Positions 7,382-17,054 are shown, numbered from the stretch's first letter. The stretch is 64,000 nucleotides of DNA from UBA5314 sp964635975 (GCA_964635975.1 CAZWPO010000009.1:1-64000), one strand, 5' to 3'. Program-made: numbers and translations. Notes: generated by a model from the letters alone, not told the origin.

Positions 7382-8815
7382 GTGTTCAAAACGTATGATG
7401 AGGTAGTGGAGTTTTGCAAGAAGCAAGAGATCGACATGATCGATTTCAAAATGATTGATCTGATGGGCAGATGGCGCCACCTGGGCATTCCAGTAGGCAG
7501 GTTTAAGGCAGACACCCTGGTGACAGGAATCGGTTTTGATGGATCGAACTATGGATTTGCCCCGGTAGAAAAAAGCGATATGGTATTTATACCTGATATT
7601 ACGACCGCTGTCTACGATCCCTTCACAGAAGTTCCCACCTTAAGCATGATCGGAGACGTTTTTGTTATAGCCCAACCGGAAAACTATCGTTTTGACCAGG
7701 ACCCGCGCAGCATCGCCTTTAAGGCTGAAGACTACATGAAGAGCACCGGTATTGCTGACGAAATGCGTATTGGTCCGGAATATGAATTCCATGTCTTTGA
7801 TCAGATTACTTATGAGTGTCAGCCCCACCGCGTCGGATTTTCCATTGATGCAGAGCAGGCTATTTGGAACAGCGGCAATGACGAGTACCAGAATCTGGGC
7901 TATAAAATTCCCCTTAAAGGCGGCTATCATATAGCATCTCCCCAGGATATCCTTTATGATCTTCGTTCCCGTATGTGCATGTTGCTGGAAAAGAACAACA
8001 TTCCTGTCAAGTACCACCACCACGAAGTGGGCGGCCCTGGTCAGGTGGAAATAGAGGTCGAATTCGGTCCCATGCGTGAAATGGCCGATAAGACGATGCT
8101 ATCCAAGTACCTTATCAAGAACCTGGCTTTCCAGGAAGGCAAGACTGTAACCTTCATGCCCAAGCCCATGTTCGGCGAAGCTGGCAACGGTCTGCACGTG
8201 CACATGCACCTTTTCAAAAACGGCGAGCCCCTCTTCTATGATGAAAATGGATACTCGGGATTGAGCCAGGATGCTCTTTTCTTTATCGGCGGACTGCTCA
8301 AGCATGCACCGGCTGTGCTGGCTTTCACCAATCCCAGCACCAACTCCTACAAGCGCCTGGTCCCCGGCTATGAAGCACCGGTGAGCCTCTGCTTCGCTAC
8401 TGCCAACCGCAGCGCTGTTATCCGGGTTCCAGCCTATGCAAAGAGCCCCTATCAAAAACGCTTCGAATTCCGCTCCTCTGATGCTACGTGCAATCCTTAT
8501 CTGGCTTTTTCAGCAATTCTAATGGCTGGTTTGGATGGGATAGCCAAAAAGATCGACCCAACAGCTGAAGGATTCGGCCCTTACGATATCAACCTGTACA
8601 ATCTTCCCAAAGAAGAGCAGGCAAAGATCAAAGGTCTGCCTAAAACACTGGATGAAGCCATGGATGCTCTGGAAAAAGATCATGAGTTCCTGCTGGCAGG
8701 CGGAGTTTTTCCCAAACGTTTGATAGATATCTGGATTGAGACCAAGCGCAAAGAAGCTCGCCGGGTAGCTGACATCCCACATCCCCTTGAATTTGAATTG
8801 TACTATGACCTGTAG
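7382..8815 (+). CDS. glnA: Class I glutamine synthetase
   Basis: A 477-residue enzyme that makes glutamine from glutamate, ammonia and ATP. It carries the family signatures FDGSNYGF, MRIGPEYEFHVF, NGLHVHMHLF and the ATP-site run KRLVPGYEAPVSLCFATANR. The C-terminus has EFRSSDATCNPYLAFSAILM and ends FELYYDL. The loop NLYNLPKEE aligns with the segment that carries the adenylylated Tyr in proteobacterial GSI-beta enzymes (NLYDLPPEE), and the length fits that subtype rather than the shorter Bacillus GSI-alpha. The GTG at 7382 follows AAAGGAGG. It is a single-gene unit with a palindromic operator upstream and a terminator at 8831. Its regulator is not in the window. Confidence 0.93.
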   Translation: MFKTYDEVVEFCKKQEIDMIDFKMIDLMGRWRHLGIPVGRFKADTLVTGIGFDGSNYGFAPVEKSDMVFIPDITTAVYDPFTEVPTLSMIGDVFVIAQPENYRFDQDPRSIAFKAEDYMKSTGIADEMRIGPEYEFHVFDQITYECQPHRVGFSIDAEQAIWNSGNDEYQNLGYKIPLKGGYHIASPQDILYDLRSRMCMLLEKNNIPVKYHHHEVGGPGQVEIEVEFGPMREMADKTMLSKYLIKNLAFQEGKTVTFMPKPMFGEAGNGLHVHMHLFKNGEPLFYDENGYSGLSQDALFFIGGLLKHAPAVLAFTNPSTNSYKRLVPGYEAPVSLCFATANRSAVIRVPAYAKSPYQKRFEFRSSDATCNPYLAFSAILMAGLDGIAKKIDPTAEGFGPYDINLYNLPKEEQAKIKGLPKTLDEAMDALEKDHEFLLAGGVFPKRLIDIWIETKRKEARRVADIPHPLEFELYYDL

Positions 8816-8830
8816 GAATTATTTATAATT

Positions 8831-8864
8831 ATAAAACGCTGTGGTATTATCCACAGCGTTTTAT
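8831..8864 (+). terminator. Terminator of glnA
   Basis: ATAAAACGCTGTGG (8831-8844) pairs perfectly with CCACAGCGTTTTAT (8851-8864) around TATTAT, followed by ATTTTCC. Confidence 0.9.
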
Positions 8865-9012
8865 ATTTTCCCATGATATGCTGGTATTATATTTCTTAGT
8901 GCAGTACATTTTAGGTGAGACCCAGGGAGGGATATGCCCCTACCTGGGATGCTATTTAATTGACAGTCGGTTTTTTTAGGCATATATTCAATTCTAAAGG
9001 TGGGAGATTTTA

Positions 9013-9480
9013 GTGAAACAGTTTTTCAAGCAGTCCATTTTAATTTTTCCCTTTATCATATTAGGATTGATATTTCTATATCTGGGATACCATGCTCAAC
9101 CCGGAGAACTTACAGATGACGGTTACCCCTTAAATATCTTCTATTATAGTATGGGCGCCTGGTTTATATTGCTACCCCTGGCGTTGCTTCTAGTTCTTAA
9201 GATACTTTCTGCACGTGTTAATCGCAATCGGGCAACCTTGTACGAGTCCGGTGTGAAGGGCACTGCCCAGATCATCTCCATTGAAGAGACCGGTACCTTC
9301 GTAAATAATGATCCCCAGATCCGTTTTATGCTGCGCGTTGCACTTCCAGGCCAGGCATCTTATGAAGTTGGTCATATTGAAGTTGTTCCCCTGGTAAAAC
9401 TTTACAGCATCAGTCCTGGTAAAACTCTGACTGTTTACGTGGACCAAAACAACAGCCGCAACCTCTGGCTGGAAATCTAA
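9013..9480 (+). CDS. Small membrane protein of the DUF3592 type
   Basis: A 155-residue protein with two transmembrane segments (SILIFPFIILGLIFLYLGY near the start and FYYSMGAWFILLPLALLLVL). A soluble beta-rich domain follows, with GVKGTAQIISIEETGTFVNN and KTLTVYVDQNN, the pattern of DUF3592 proteins. No function is known for the family. Start is GTG at 9013 after GGTGGGAG. It stands alone between terminators. Confidence 0.6.
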   Translation: MKQFFKQSILIFPFIILGLIFLYLGYHAQPGELTDDGYPLNIFYYSMGAWFILLPLALLLVLKILSARVNRNRATLYESGVKGTAQIISIEETGTFVNNDPQIRFMLRVALPGQASYEVGHIEVVPLVKLYSISPGKTLTVYVDQNNSRNLWLEI

Positions 9481-9520
9481 TTTTTTCTCGTTCATAGCAT
9501 TAAGGACTTTGAACGCAAAA

Positions 9521-9546
9521 AAGCTGTGAATCTTTTTTCACAGCTT
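9521..9546 (-). terminator. Terminator of the fab-acc operon
   Basis: AAGCTGTGAA and TTCACAGCTT form a perfect 10-bp stem; on the minus strand a run of six T follows. It lies 22 bp after the accA stop. Confidence 0.85.
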
Positions 9547-9567
9547 CCACACTCTTGATACAATAAA

Positions 9568-10533
9568 TTAGAAGGATTCTCGAATTACGCACCCGATCCT
9601 GCGCAGCTTCTGATAACGTTCTTCTACCATCTGTGAGGGATCTTTTTCTCTTAAATCTCGCAGGTACCTGAAAAGATATTCGTCAACCTTTTGCACTGTC
9701 GCATCGAAATCCTGATTTGCCCCTCCTACCGGTTCTTCTATAACCTCATCGATTATACCCAGTTCCAGGAGATCAGGTGCGGTAAGCTTTGATGCTTCAG
9801 CCATTTCCTCCACCCGTGCCGGATCCTTAAATAGAATCGAAGAAACGGTCTCCGGGGAGGCTACAGAAAACACTGCATTGGAGAGCATTAGTATCCGATC
9901 GCCAACTGCCAGCGCCAGTGCGCCCCCACTGCCACCTTCACCAGTTACAACAGATATCACCGGAATCCTAAGACCCGCCAGGGTCATCAGGGTTTCAGCG
10001 ATGGCAGATGCCTGCCCTCTTTCTTCAGCTCCTATCCCGGGAAAAGCTCCGGATGTATCCACAAATGAAATTACCGGACGCCTAAATTTCTCTGCCTGGG
10101 CCAGCATCCGCATTACTTTTCTGAAGCCTTCCGGGTGGGGCATCCCAAAATTATATTGCAAATTCTGGCTGGTGTTTTTGCCCTTGCGGTGTCCGATAAT
10201 GGTTACCGGCATGCTGTGGAACAAACCCAGACCTGCAATAATAGCCTGATCGTCACCAAATAGGCGGTCGCCATGGAGTTCAATCCACTCACTGCATAGG
10301 CGGGCAATATAATCAATCGCCCCTGGTCTATCAGCACTGCGGCTTAATAGCACTCTCTCCCAGGGGCTCAAATTCTGATACTTTGCTTCTCGTACCTGCT
10401 GCATTTTTTTTTCGAGCAGAGCGATTTCATCGCTCAAATCAATATTGTGAACCCTGGACTCTTCCATGAGATCTTCAACTTTTTGCCTCAGCATTTGGTA
10501 CTGACTTTCAAAGTCAAACTGGCGTTTAGTCAT
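9568..10533 (-). CDS. accA: Acetyl-CoA carboxylase, carboxyltransferase alpha subunit
   Basis: A 321-residue subunit of the transferase that moves CO2 from biotin to acetyl-CoA, giving malonyl-CoA. Crotonase-fold motifs are present: GHRKGKNT, FVDTSGAFPGIGAEERGQA and GEGGSGGALALAVGDR. The ATG at 10533 is chosen because GGAGGGA lies just upstream; it overlaps the accD stop by 8 bp (ATGACTAA). The frame opens four codons earlier at 10545 but without a ribosome site. It is last in the fab operon. The partners accB and accC are not in the window. Confidence 0.96.
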   Translation of the reverse strand: MTKRQFDFESQYQMLRQKVEDLMEESRVHNIDLSDEIALLEKKMQQVREAKYQNLSPWERVLLSRSADRPGAIDYIARLCSEWIELHGDRLFGDDQAIIAGLGLFHSMPVTIIGHRKGKNTSQNLQYNFGMPHPEGFRKVMRMLAQAEKFRRPVISFVDTSGAFPGIGAEERGQASAIAETLMTLAGLRIPVISVVTGEGGSGGALALAVGDRILMLSNAVFSVASPETVSSILFKDPARVEEMAEASKLTAPDLLELGIIDEVIEEPVGGANQDFDATVQKVDEYLFRYLRDLREKDPSQMVEERYQKLRRIGCVIRESF

Positions 10534-11386
10534 GACTCCCTCCATGTATCCTCAATAACTGAGCCAGCGTTTCCTTCAATTTCGACCTTTCACAAACAAG
10601 GTCGAGCATACCATGCTGGAGAAGAAATTCAGCTTTCTGGAAATTCTCAGGCAGTCGATGCTTTATAGTCTGTTCGATTACCCGGGGGCCAGTAAATCCG
10701 ATTAAAGCTCTCGGTTCAGCAATGATAATATCGGCCAGAGATGCAAAGCTGGCTAGTACGCCTCCAGTAGTGGGATTGGTTAAGACGCTCATGTATAGTA
10801 TCCCTGCTTTGTGTAATCGTTGGATAGTCGCGCTTGTCTTGGCCATCTGCATCAGAGAAATCATGCCCTCCTGCATACGCGCCCCACCTGATGCGACCAC
10901 CATTATTAGCGGCCATTTCAATTCCATAGCCCGTTCTGCTGCCTGGCATACTTTATCTCCAACTACCGCTCCCATGCTGGCCATCATAAAGCGTGAATCC
11001 ATAATCCCCAGCACGACTTGATATCCTTCAATATAGGCGGTGCCTGTTACGATGGCTTCTGACAGATTAGATTCCCGCTGAGCGCGCTCCAATTTATCGT
11101 CATATTCCGGAAACTGCAAACGGTTTTCTGAAGTATACCCTTCATTAAACTCACGAAACGTTTCTTCATCAACCAGCAGGCTTATTCTTTCCCATGCTCC
11201 CAGGGGCATATGGTGACCGCACCTGGGGCATACTCTGTAGCTTTGAACAAGATCCTGTTCCGACAGGGGGACTGAACAGGAAGGGCAAGCTTTAGGACCG
11301 GCCAGTTCGCGTCCAGTCCTGGCTTCCTCGCGAGTAACATTGCTTACCGCATGATATTTGGTTTTACCCAGAGTATTCTTAAACAT
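10526..11386 (-). CDS. accD: Acetyl-CoA carboxylase, carboxyltransferase beta subunit
   Basis: A 286-residue partner of AccA. The N-terminal zinc ribbon is visible as CPSC and CPRC (about residues 34-57), followed by the carboxyltransferase core with SGGARMQEG and NPTTGGVLASFASLADIII, and GFTGPRVIEQT near the end. The length is normal. It is 8 bp downstream of fabZ and overlaps accA, so the two subunits are made together. Confidence 0.96.
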   Translation of the reverse strand: MFKNTLGKTKYHAVSNVTREEARTGRELAGPKACPSCSVPLSEQDLVQSYRVCPRCGHHMPLGAWERISLLVDEETFREFNEGYTSENRLQFPEYDDKLERAQRESNLSEAIVTGTAYIEGYQVVLGIMDSRFMMASMGAVVGDKVCQAAERAMELKWPLIMVVASGGARMQEGMISLMQMAKTSATIQRLHKAGILYMSVLTNPTTGGVLASFASLADIIIAEPRALIGFTGPRVIEQTIKHRLPENFQKAEFLLQHGMLDLVCERSKLKETLAQLLRIHGGSHD

Positions 11387-11394
11387 CTTAACTC

Positions 11395-11820
11395 CTACGC
11401 CTTCGATATCCCAAAAAGGAATTCACCAGAACATACCAGGTCATTGTCGATAGTTATTTTCCCGCGGGCCTTGCCTATACTTCCCATTAGCCTTATCAGT
11501 TCAGCACTAATAGTCAGCACATCACCCGGGAAGGCCTGTTTTTTGAAACGCACCTGGTCTAATCCGGCCAGGTAAGCCAGATGTCCATGATATTTATCCA
11601 TAGACAATAGTGCGCAGGCACCTACCTGGGCCATAGCTTCCAGCATAAGTACGCCTGGCATTACTGGCTGATCGGGAAAATGTCCCTGGAAGAACGGCTC
11701 ATTAATAGAAATATTTTTCACACCAACCGCCCTTTCCCCTGGCACCAGTTCAATAATCCGGTCTACCATTAGAAACGGATAGCGATGTGGCAAGATCTTC
11801 ATAATTTCTTCAATATTCAT
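11395..11820 (-). CDS. fabZ: 3-hydroxyacyl-ACP dehydratase
   Basis: A 141-residue hot-dog fold enzyme that dehydrates 3-hydroxyacyl-ACP during chain elongation. The family motifs LPHRYPFLMVDRI, the catalytic GHFPDQPVMPGVL and EAMAQVGA are all present. The ATG at 11820 follows GAGGAG with 7-bp spacing. An upstream TTG in the same frame at 11835 would overlap fabF and has no ribosome site. Confidence 0.96.
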   Translation of the reverse strand: MNIEEIMKILPHRYPFLMVDRIIELVPGERAVGVKNISINEPFFQGHFPDQPVMPGVLMLEAMAQVGACALLSMDKYHGHLAYLAGLDQVRFKKQAFPGDVLTISAELIRLMGSIGKARGKITIDNDLVCSGEFLFGISKA

Positions 11821-11831
11821 TTTTGGTCTCC

Positions 11832-13073
11832 TCAAGAGAATTTGCGTACCGCCAAAACTGCATTATGGCCTCCAAATCCCAGGGAGTCTGACAGAGCTGC
11901 ACGTATCTCCCTGGTCCGCGCCTGGCCGGGTACGTAATCAAGATCACATTCCGGGTCGGGGGTATCCAGGTTAGTGGTCGGGGGAACCAGACTGTTTCTG
12001 ATGCTTAGAACTGTAGCTATCAGTTCTACAGCTCCTCCGGCGCCCAGCATATGTCCGGTCAGGGGTTTTATCGAGTTTATCAATAAAGAACGGCTGTGTT
12101 CGCCGAACACATGCTTAAAAACAGTTGTCTCAGTGGCGTCATTCAACTGCGTGCCCGTACCGTGCGCGTTGATATAATCAACATCACCTGGTAGCATTCC
12201 TGCATCAGCTAATGCCATTTCAAAAGCAATAATGGCTCCTCTGCCTTCGGAATCAGGTTGTACCATGTGGAACGCATCGCCGCTGGCGCCATAGCCGATC
12301 AATTCGGCATAAATTCTGGCTCCTCGCTTCTGGGCATGCTCCAGTGATTCGATGACCAATATTCCGGACCCTTCACCCATAACGAATCCTCCCCGGTTTA
12401 AATCCCAGGGCTTGCATGCCTTTTTTGGATTATCGTTCAAAGTCGACATGGCTTTCATCGCGCAGAATCCGCTGATGCCGACCGGTGTTATAGAGGCTTC
12501 TGTTCCCCCGCATATCATAGCATCGGCTTTGCCATTACGCACGAGATGAAATGCTTCTCCAATAGAGTTGGTTCCAGATGCACAAGCTGTGACCGTGCAG
12601 CCGTTAGGTCCCTTACAGCCCACCATAATAGCTACCTGCCCGGCAGCCATATTGGGGATCATCATAGGGATCAAAAACGGGCTGACACCACCAGGTCCTC
12701 TTTTAAGGAGATTGGAATGCTGTTTCTCAAGAGTATCCAGCCCTCCAATGCCTGACCCAATCCATACTCCGATACGGTGAGTGTTTTCAGCCGTGACAGT
12801 GAGCCCTGCATTCTCTACTGCCATCCTGGTAGCGGCGCACGCATACTGAACAAACGTATCCATACGCCGTGCCTCCGTGCGCGGTATATAATCTTCAATC
12901 TTAAGGTCTTTTACTTGTGCAGCGATCTTCGTCGGGTACTGGGCAGTATCGAAGCGGTCAATAAGACCTACACCACTGCGCCCGGCCAGGAGATTTCCCC
13001 AAAAGGTATCAAGGTCATTTCCTATTGGCGTCACCAGCCCCAACCCGGTAATTACTACCCTATGATTAGGCAC
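11832..13073 (-). CDS. fabF: 3-oxoacyl-ACP synthase II
   Basis: A 413-residue condensing enzyme for chain elongation. The catalytic Cys is in TVTACASGTNS and the two His are in NAHGTGTQLND and SIKPLTGHMLGAGG; GFGGHNAVL closes the protein. The length is standard for FabF. It sits between acpP (14 bp) and fabZ (11 bp). Confidence 0.97.
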   Translation of the reverse strand: MPNHRVVITGLGLVTPIGNDLDTFWGNLLAGRSGVGLIDRFDTAQYPTKIAAQVKDLKIEDYIPRTEARRMDTFVQYACAATRMAVENAGLTVTAENTHRIGVWIGSGIGGLDTLEKQHSNLLKRGPGGVSPFLIPMMIPNMAAGQVAIMVGCKGPNGCTVTACASGTNSIGEAFHLVRNGKADAMICGGTEASITPVGISGFCAMKAMSTLNDNPKKACKPWDLNRGGFVMGEGSGILVIESLEHAQKRGARIYAELIGYGASGDAFHMVQPDSEGRGAIIAFEMALADAGMLPGDVDYINAHGTGTQLNDATETTVFKHVFGEHSRSLLINSIKPLTGHMLGAGGAVELIATVLSIRNSLVPPTTNLDTPDPECDLDYVPGQARTREIRAALSDSLGFGGHNAVLAVRKFS

Positions 13074-13087
13074 ATTATCACCTCTGA

Positions 13088-13330
13088 TTATGCATTTTCC
13101 TGTAATTTGGCTTCGATGTATTCTACTGCATCCTTAACCGTCTTCATTTCTTCAGCAGCTTCTTCAGGAATTGTCATGTCAAACTTTTCTTCTAGAAGCA
13201 TCAGCATTTCGACGATATCAAGAGAATCCGCTTCTAAATCATCAGCAAAGCTGGATTCCATCTTGATATTCTCTTCGGGAATATCCTTTATCTCCATTAT
13301 CACCTGTTTGACTACCTCAAAAACGTTCAT
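13088..13330 (-). CDS. acpP: Acyl carrier protein
   Basis: An 80-residue acidic protein carrying the growing fatty acid on a phosphopantetheine arm attached to Ser in ADSLDIVE. Helical pattern and length are standard. It needs AcpS for activation, and acpS is present at 38149. A gap of 93 bp separates it from fabG, the largest inside the operon, which may hold an internal promoter or leader. Confidence 0.97.
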   Translation of the reverse strand: MNVFEVVKQVIMEIKDIPEENIKMESSFADDLEADSLDIVEMLMLLEEKFDMTIPEEAAEEMKTVKDAVEYIEAKLQENA

Positions 13331-13423
13331 TTCCCAATTCCTCCTTATATCTTTTATAATTCATTTCTTCACTACATACTTTAAACCATGCCAGCATTAC
13401 CTGCAAATAAGTATATAGTTTGC

Positions 13424-14206
13424 TTACATTGAAGACATGAAGCCATCAACTGGAATAATCTGACCGGAAATATAGGCAGCCCTTGCTGAAGCCAGGAAAG
13501 CAACCACTCCGGCAATATCATCCGGGCTTCCCAATCTTTTTAGAGCAATGCCTTCCAGTAAACGCGAAGTTCTCTCTGCATTCAAATGCGCGGTCATATC
13601 GCTCTGGATGTATCCAGGAGCAACAACATTGCAAGTTATGCCACGGCTGCCGTATTCCTTGGCAATAGTCTTACTTAAACCCAAAAGCCCAGATTTGGAT
13701 GCGGCATAATGAGCCTGCCCGGTATTACCACTCAAGCCTACTATCGAGGAAATATTGATGATACGCCCGTAGCGCTTCTTAACCATATGCTTTAATGCAG
13801 CCCGGCTGCAGTAGAATGCTGAATTCAAATTGGTACGAATAACATTATCCCATTCATCATCACTAATACGAACCAGTAGCTGGTCTTTTATAATACCGGC
13901 ATTATTGACCAGTACATCGATTCTGCCCAGAGCTTTAACAGATTCATCAATAAGCTGTGCAGCTGACGCCGGATCGGACACATCTGCACCTATAACTATG
14001 CCTGTGCCACCGGCAAACTCGATTTCCTTAAGGACTTCGGCTGCCTGCTCCTCGTTGGTTTTGATCAAATCCGGGGCCTGGTCAGGGCTATTGTAATAAT
14101 TCACTATCACCTGGAAGCCGTCCCGAGCTAAAAACAACGCAATCGCCTTACCGATGCCCCTTGAACTGCCTGTTACCAGGGCCACCTGGCCATGATCTTC
14201 ACTCAT
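13424..14206 (-). CDS. fabG: 3-oxoacyl-ACP reductase
   Basis: A 260-residue short-chain dehydrogenase that reduces 3-oxoacyl-ACP with NADPH. The Rossmann motif GSSRGIGKAIA, the NNAG motif and the catalytic Ser/Tyr/Lys (SSIVGLSGNTGQAHYAASKS) are present. The ATG at 14206 overlaps the fabD stop by 8 bp (ATGAGTGA) and has AAGGTGG 6 bp before it. Codons further upstream are in frame but poorly placed. A segment of about eight residues, PDQAPDLI, between early strands is longer than in typical FabG. Confidence 0.95.
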   Translation of the reverse strand: MSEDHGQVALVTGSSRGIGKAIALFLARDGFQVIVNYYNSPDQAPDLIKTNEEQAAEVLKEIEFAGGTGIVIGADVSDPASAAQLIDESVKALGRIDVLVNNAGIIKDQLLVRISDDEWDNVIRTNLNSAFYCSRAALKHMVKKRYGRIINISSIVGLSGNTGQAHYAASKSGLLGLSKTIAKEYGSRGITCNVVAPGYIQSDMTAHLNAERTSRLLEGIALKRLGSPDDIAGVVAFLASARAAYISGQIIPVDGFMSSM

Positions 14207-15122
14207 ACTCATCCACCTTTTGAGACAAATCATTTATTTCCTGAACATACTCGACATTCATGAGCATCTTTTTCTTATTAATGCGCTTAATCAAGCCAGC
14301 CAAAGTCTTGCCCGGGCCAATTTCCACGAAATAATCTACCTGATCCATCATAAAGCGGACGCTTTGTTCCCATAGAACTGGTGAATATAGTTGTTTTACC
14401 AGCAGATCTACCGGATTGCTGTCACCATAGTACTCACCGGTTACATTGCTAACTATCGGTATCTCTGGCTTCTTCCAATTGACCTTCTCCAATTCGGGCC
14501 GCAGTTTCTCAGCCGCCGGAATCATAAGCGGACTGTGAGAAGGAACACTCATCGCCAGCTTTGTGGTCTTGGCACCGGCTTTCTTTAAGGTCTGAGCAAC
14601 CCGTTTCAAATCTTCACTGCCCCCGGCAATAACTACCTGTCCCGGAGCATTATAGTTGGCAACCGCCACCTGACCACCGTCCTCACGGCAGATCTGCTCA
14701 ACCATTGCACCTTCCATACCAATGACTGCATACATGCCGCCCTGGCCTAAAGGAACCGCCTCCTGCATTAATTGTCCGCGCCGCTGCACCAGTGGTAGAG
14801 CCTCCTTAAGGGTCATAGCTCCAGAGGCTACCAGGGCTGTATATTCACCCAGACTTAAACCCGCCATAACTACCGGCTCAATACTATATTTTTTTACCAG
14901 CTCGTAGAGTGCCACACTAATAAGCAGTATTGCCGGTTGAGCAAATTCGGTCTTATCAAGCTGTTCCTGAGGGCCAAAAAAGCAAATATCGCCGATATCA
15001 TACCCCAGGCAGCTTTCTGCATCTCCGATGATCTCAGCAGCCTCGTAGAAGACACGGTTTATATCCTGTCCCATACCTACATACTGTGAACCCTGTCCTG
15101 GAAAAACAAATCCTAATCGCAT
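14199..15122 (-). CDS. fabD: Malonyl-CoA:ACP transacylase
   Basis: A 307-residue enzyme that loads malonate onto ACP. It starts with FVFPGQGSQYVGMG, has the nucleophile Ser in GLSLGEYTAL, and the His in SVPSHSPLM. Length is standard. It overlaps fabK by 10 bp and fabG by 8 bp, in keeping with translational coupling. Confidence 0.97.
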   Translation of the reverse strand: MRLGFVFPGQGSQYVGMGQDINRVFYEAAEIIGDAESCLGYDIGDICFFGPQEQLDKTEFAQPAILLISVALYELVKKYSIEPVVMAGLSLGEYTALVASGAMTLKEALPLVQRRGQLMQEAVPLGQGGMYAVIGMEGAMVEQICREDGGQVAVANYNAPGQVVIAGGSEDLKRVAQTLKKAGAKTTKLAMSVPSHSPLMIPAAEKLRPELEKVNWKKPEIPIVSNVTGEYYGDSNPVDLLVKQLYSPVLWEQSVRFMMDQVDYFVEIGPGKTLAGLIKRINKKKMLMNVEYVQEINDLSQKVDEYE

Positions 15123-16069
15123 AGAATACCCCCAACCATTTTTTTGATCCTGCAGGCGTCTTCAATGATATCCTCCACGATTTGCGCGGCAGGTTGTATC
15201 TGATCAACCAGACCGCATATCTGCCCGCATAAAATAGTACCCTGTTGGATGTCACCACCCATAGCAGCCGCCTTGTATTTACCACGGCCCAGTTCTTCCA
15301 ACTCTTCTTTACTCATTCCCTGCCGCTCACACTGTAGGTAATAACGGGTAAACTGGTTGTGCAATGCTCTGACCGGATGTCCGGTAGCAATCCCACATAC
15401 CTCAGTATCCCGGTCTTTGCCCTTTATTACCCTCTGCTGATAATCTGGATGAACATCACACTCCGGCGAACATATAAAGCGCGTTCCTACCTGCACACCC
15501 TGTGCTCCCAGAGCGAGGGCCGCAATAAATCCCCGCCCATCAGCTATGCCTCCTGCCGCAATAACTGGCACCTCAACCGCATCCACCATCATGGGGACCA
15601 AACACATAGTCGTCATTTCCCCCACATGTCCTCCTGATTCCATGCCTTCAGCAATCAAAGCATCAGCTCCAAGTCGCACCAGGCGTCTTCCCAGGGCTAC
15701 AGACGCTACAACAGGGATAACCTTAATATCTGCACTTTTCAACTTTTCCATATACTTTCCCGGATTACCTCCTCCGGTAGTAACTACCGGAACATGTTCT
15801 TCCACAATTAGATCAATAACCCGGTCAATATTGGCCGCGGCCAGCATAAGATTAACGCCAAACGGCCGGTCTGTAAAACTTCTTACTATATTTATCTGCT
15901 GCCTGATCCATTCTAAATCAGCGCTGGCTGCTCCGATAATCCCCAGGCCACCAGCTCCAGACACAGCTGCTGCCAGTCGTCCTCCTGCAATACCAGCCAT
16001 AGCTCCCTGCAGGATAGGATATTCGATGTTGAGAAAATCGCAAAGCGCTGTATTAAAGAGCATTCTCAT
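15113..16069 (-). CDS. fabK: FMN-dependent enoyl-ACP reductase II
   Basis: A 318-residue TIM-barrel flavoprotein that performs the last reduction of each elongation cycle in place of FabI. The motifs IEYPILQGAMAGIAGG, PFGVNLMLA, AEGMESGGHVGEMTTM and VIAAGGIADG are those of FabK. The position between fabH and fabD supports this over nitronate monooxygenase. Two ATG codons, 16069 and 16063, are possible starts; both overlap the fabH end. No fabI was seen in the window. Confidence 0.93.
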   Translation of the reverse strand: MRMLFNTALCDFLNIEYPILQGAMAGIAGGRLAAAVSGAGGLGIIGAASADLEWIRQQINIVRSFTDRPFGVNLMLAAANIDRVIDLIVEEHVPVVTTGGGNPGKYMEKLKSADIKVIPVVASVALGRRLVRLGADALIAEGMESGGHVGEMTTMCLVPMMVDAVEVPVIAAGGIADGRGFIAALALGAQGVQVGTRFICSPECDVHPDYQQRVIKGKDRDTEVCGIATGHPVRALHNQFTRYYLQCERQGMSKEELEELGRGKYKAAAMGGDIQQGTILCGQICGLVDQIQPAAQIVEDIIEDACRIKKMVGGILCD

Positions 16070-17054
16070 CGCACCCCCAGCGCATTAGTATCCCCCCAAA
16101 AGTCAAACCCGCTCCGAAGGCAATCATCAAAACCAGGCTGCCCGGCTTGAGCTTCCCTTCCTGGTACGCTTCGGCAAGAGCGATAGGAACAGTGCCAGCT
16201 GAAGTATTTCCATACTTCTGAATATTTATCATGGTTTTCTCTGCTGGTATGTTCATGCGGCGCATTGCAGCCTGGATAATACGTATATTAGCCTGGTGGG
16301 GTATAAAAAGATCCACATCATTGAAAGTGAGTCCGGCTTTATCCAGCAACTGCCTGGCTACCCTCTCTATGGTGACAGTGGCAAATTTAAATACCTCCTG
16401 GCCGTTCATTCTCAGATAATGATATCCTTTTTCAATGGTATCCGGGCTTGCAGGATGCAAAGTCCCTCCACCCAGCATATGTACCTGCATAGCGCCCCTG
16501 CCATCAGCCCCGAGGTATGATTCAATAAGTCCATATCGCTCATCTGAACCCTTACCCATAACCACAGCACCGGCTCCATCTCCAAAGATGATGCATGTAC
16601 CCCTGTCTTTATAATCTATAATAGGGCTGAGCACTTCTGCTCCTATAACCAGTATGTTATTATAAGCCGGCGAAGCCAAAAACTTCTCAGCAACCGTAGC
16701 AGCGTAAATAAAGCCGGTACATCCGGCTTCCATGTCAAATGCTGCAGCATTCCAGGCTCCAAGCCTCTCCTGCACCAGGCATGCCGTTGAGGGAAAAAGC
16801 ATATCAGGTGTGCTGGTTCCTACAATTATCAGATCCAACTGCTCGGGGCTTATTCCGGCCTGTTTTAGAGCTATTAGAGATGATTGATAGCAATATTCAG
16901 ATGTGGCAATCCCTGGCTCGGTAACTCTTCTCTCTCTAATACCGGTTCTTTCCACGATCCATTTATCCGAGGTATCCACCATTAACTCCAGATCCTGGTT
17001 GGTTAAAATCCTGGAAGGCAGCGAATATCCCACTCCCTTTATCTGCACCTTCAA
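16053..17054 (-). CDS. fabH: 3-oxoacyl-ACP synthase III
   Basis: A 333-residue enzyme that starts fatty acid synthesis by condensing an acyl-CoA with malonyl-ACP. The catalytic Cys lies in DMEAGCTGFIYA, His in FIPHQANIRI and Asn in KYGNTSAGTVPIALAEA. TTG at 17054 is chosen because GGTGG lies 8-10 bp upstream and the protein then begins MKVQIKGVGYSLPS as family members do. It is first in the fab operon, with a promoter at 17098-17126. Confidence 0.95.
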   Translation of the reverse strand: MKVQIKGVGYSLPSRILTNQDLELMVDTSDKWIVERTGIRERRVTEPGIATSEYCYQSSLIALKQAGISPEQLDLIIVGTSTPDMLFPSTACLVQERLGAWNAAAFDMEAGCTGFIYAATVAEKFLASPAYNNILVIGAEVLSPIIDYKDRGTCIIFGDGAGAVVMGKGSDERYGLIESYLGADGRGAMQVHMLGGGTLHPASPDTIEKGYHYLRMNGQEVFKFATVTIERVARQLLDKAGLTFNDVDLFIPHQANIRIIQAAMRRMNIPAEKTMINIQKYGNTSAGTVPIALAEAYQEGKLKPGSLVLMIAFGAGLTFGGILMRWGCDENAL

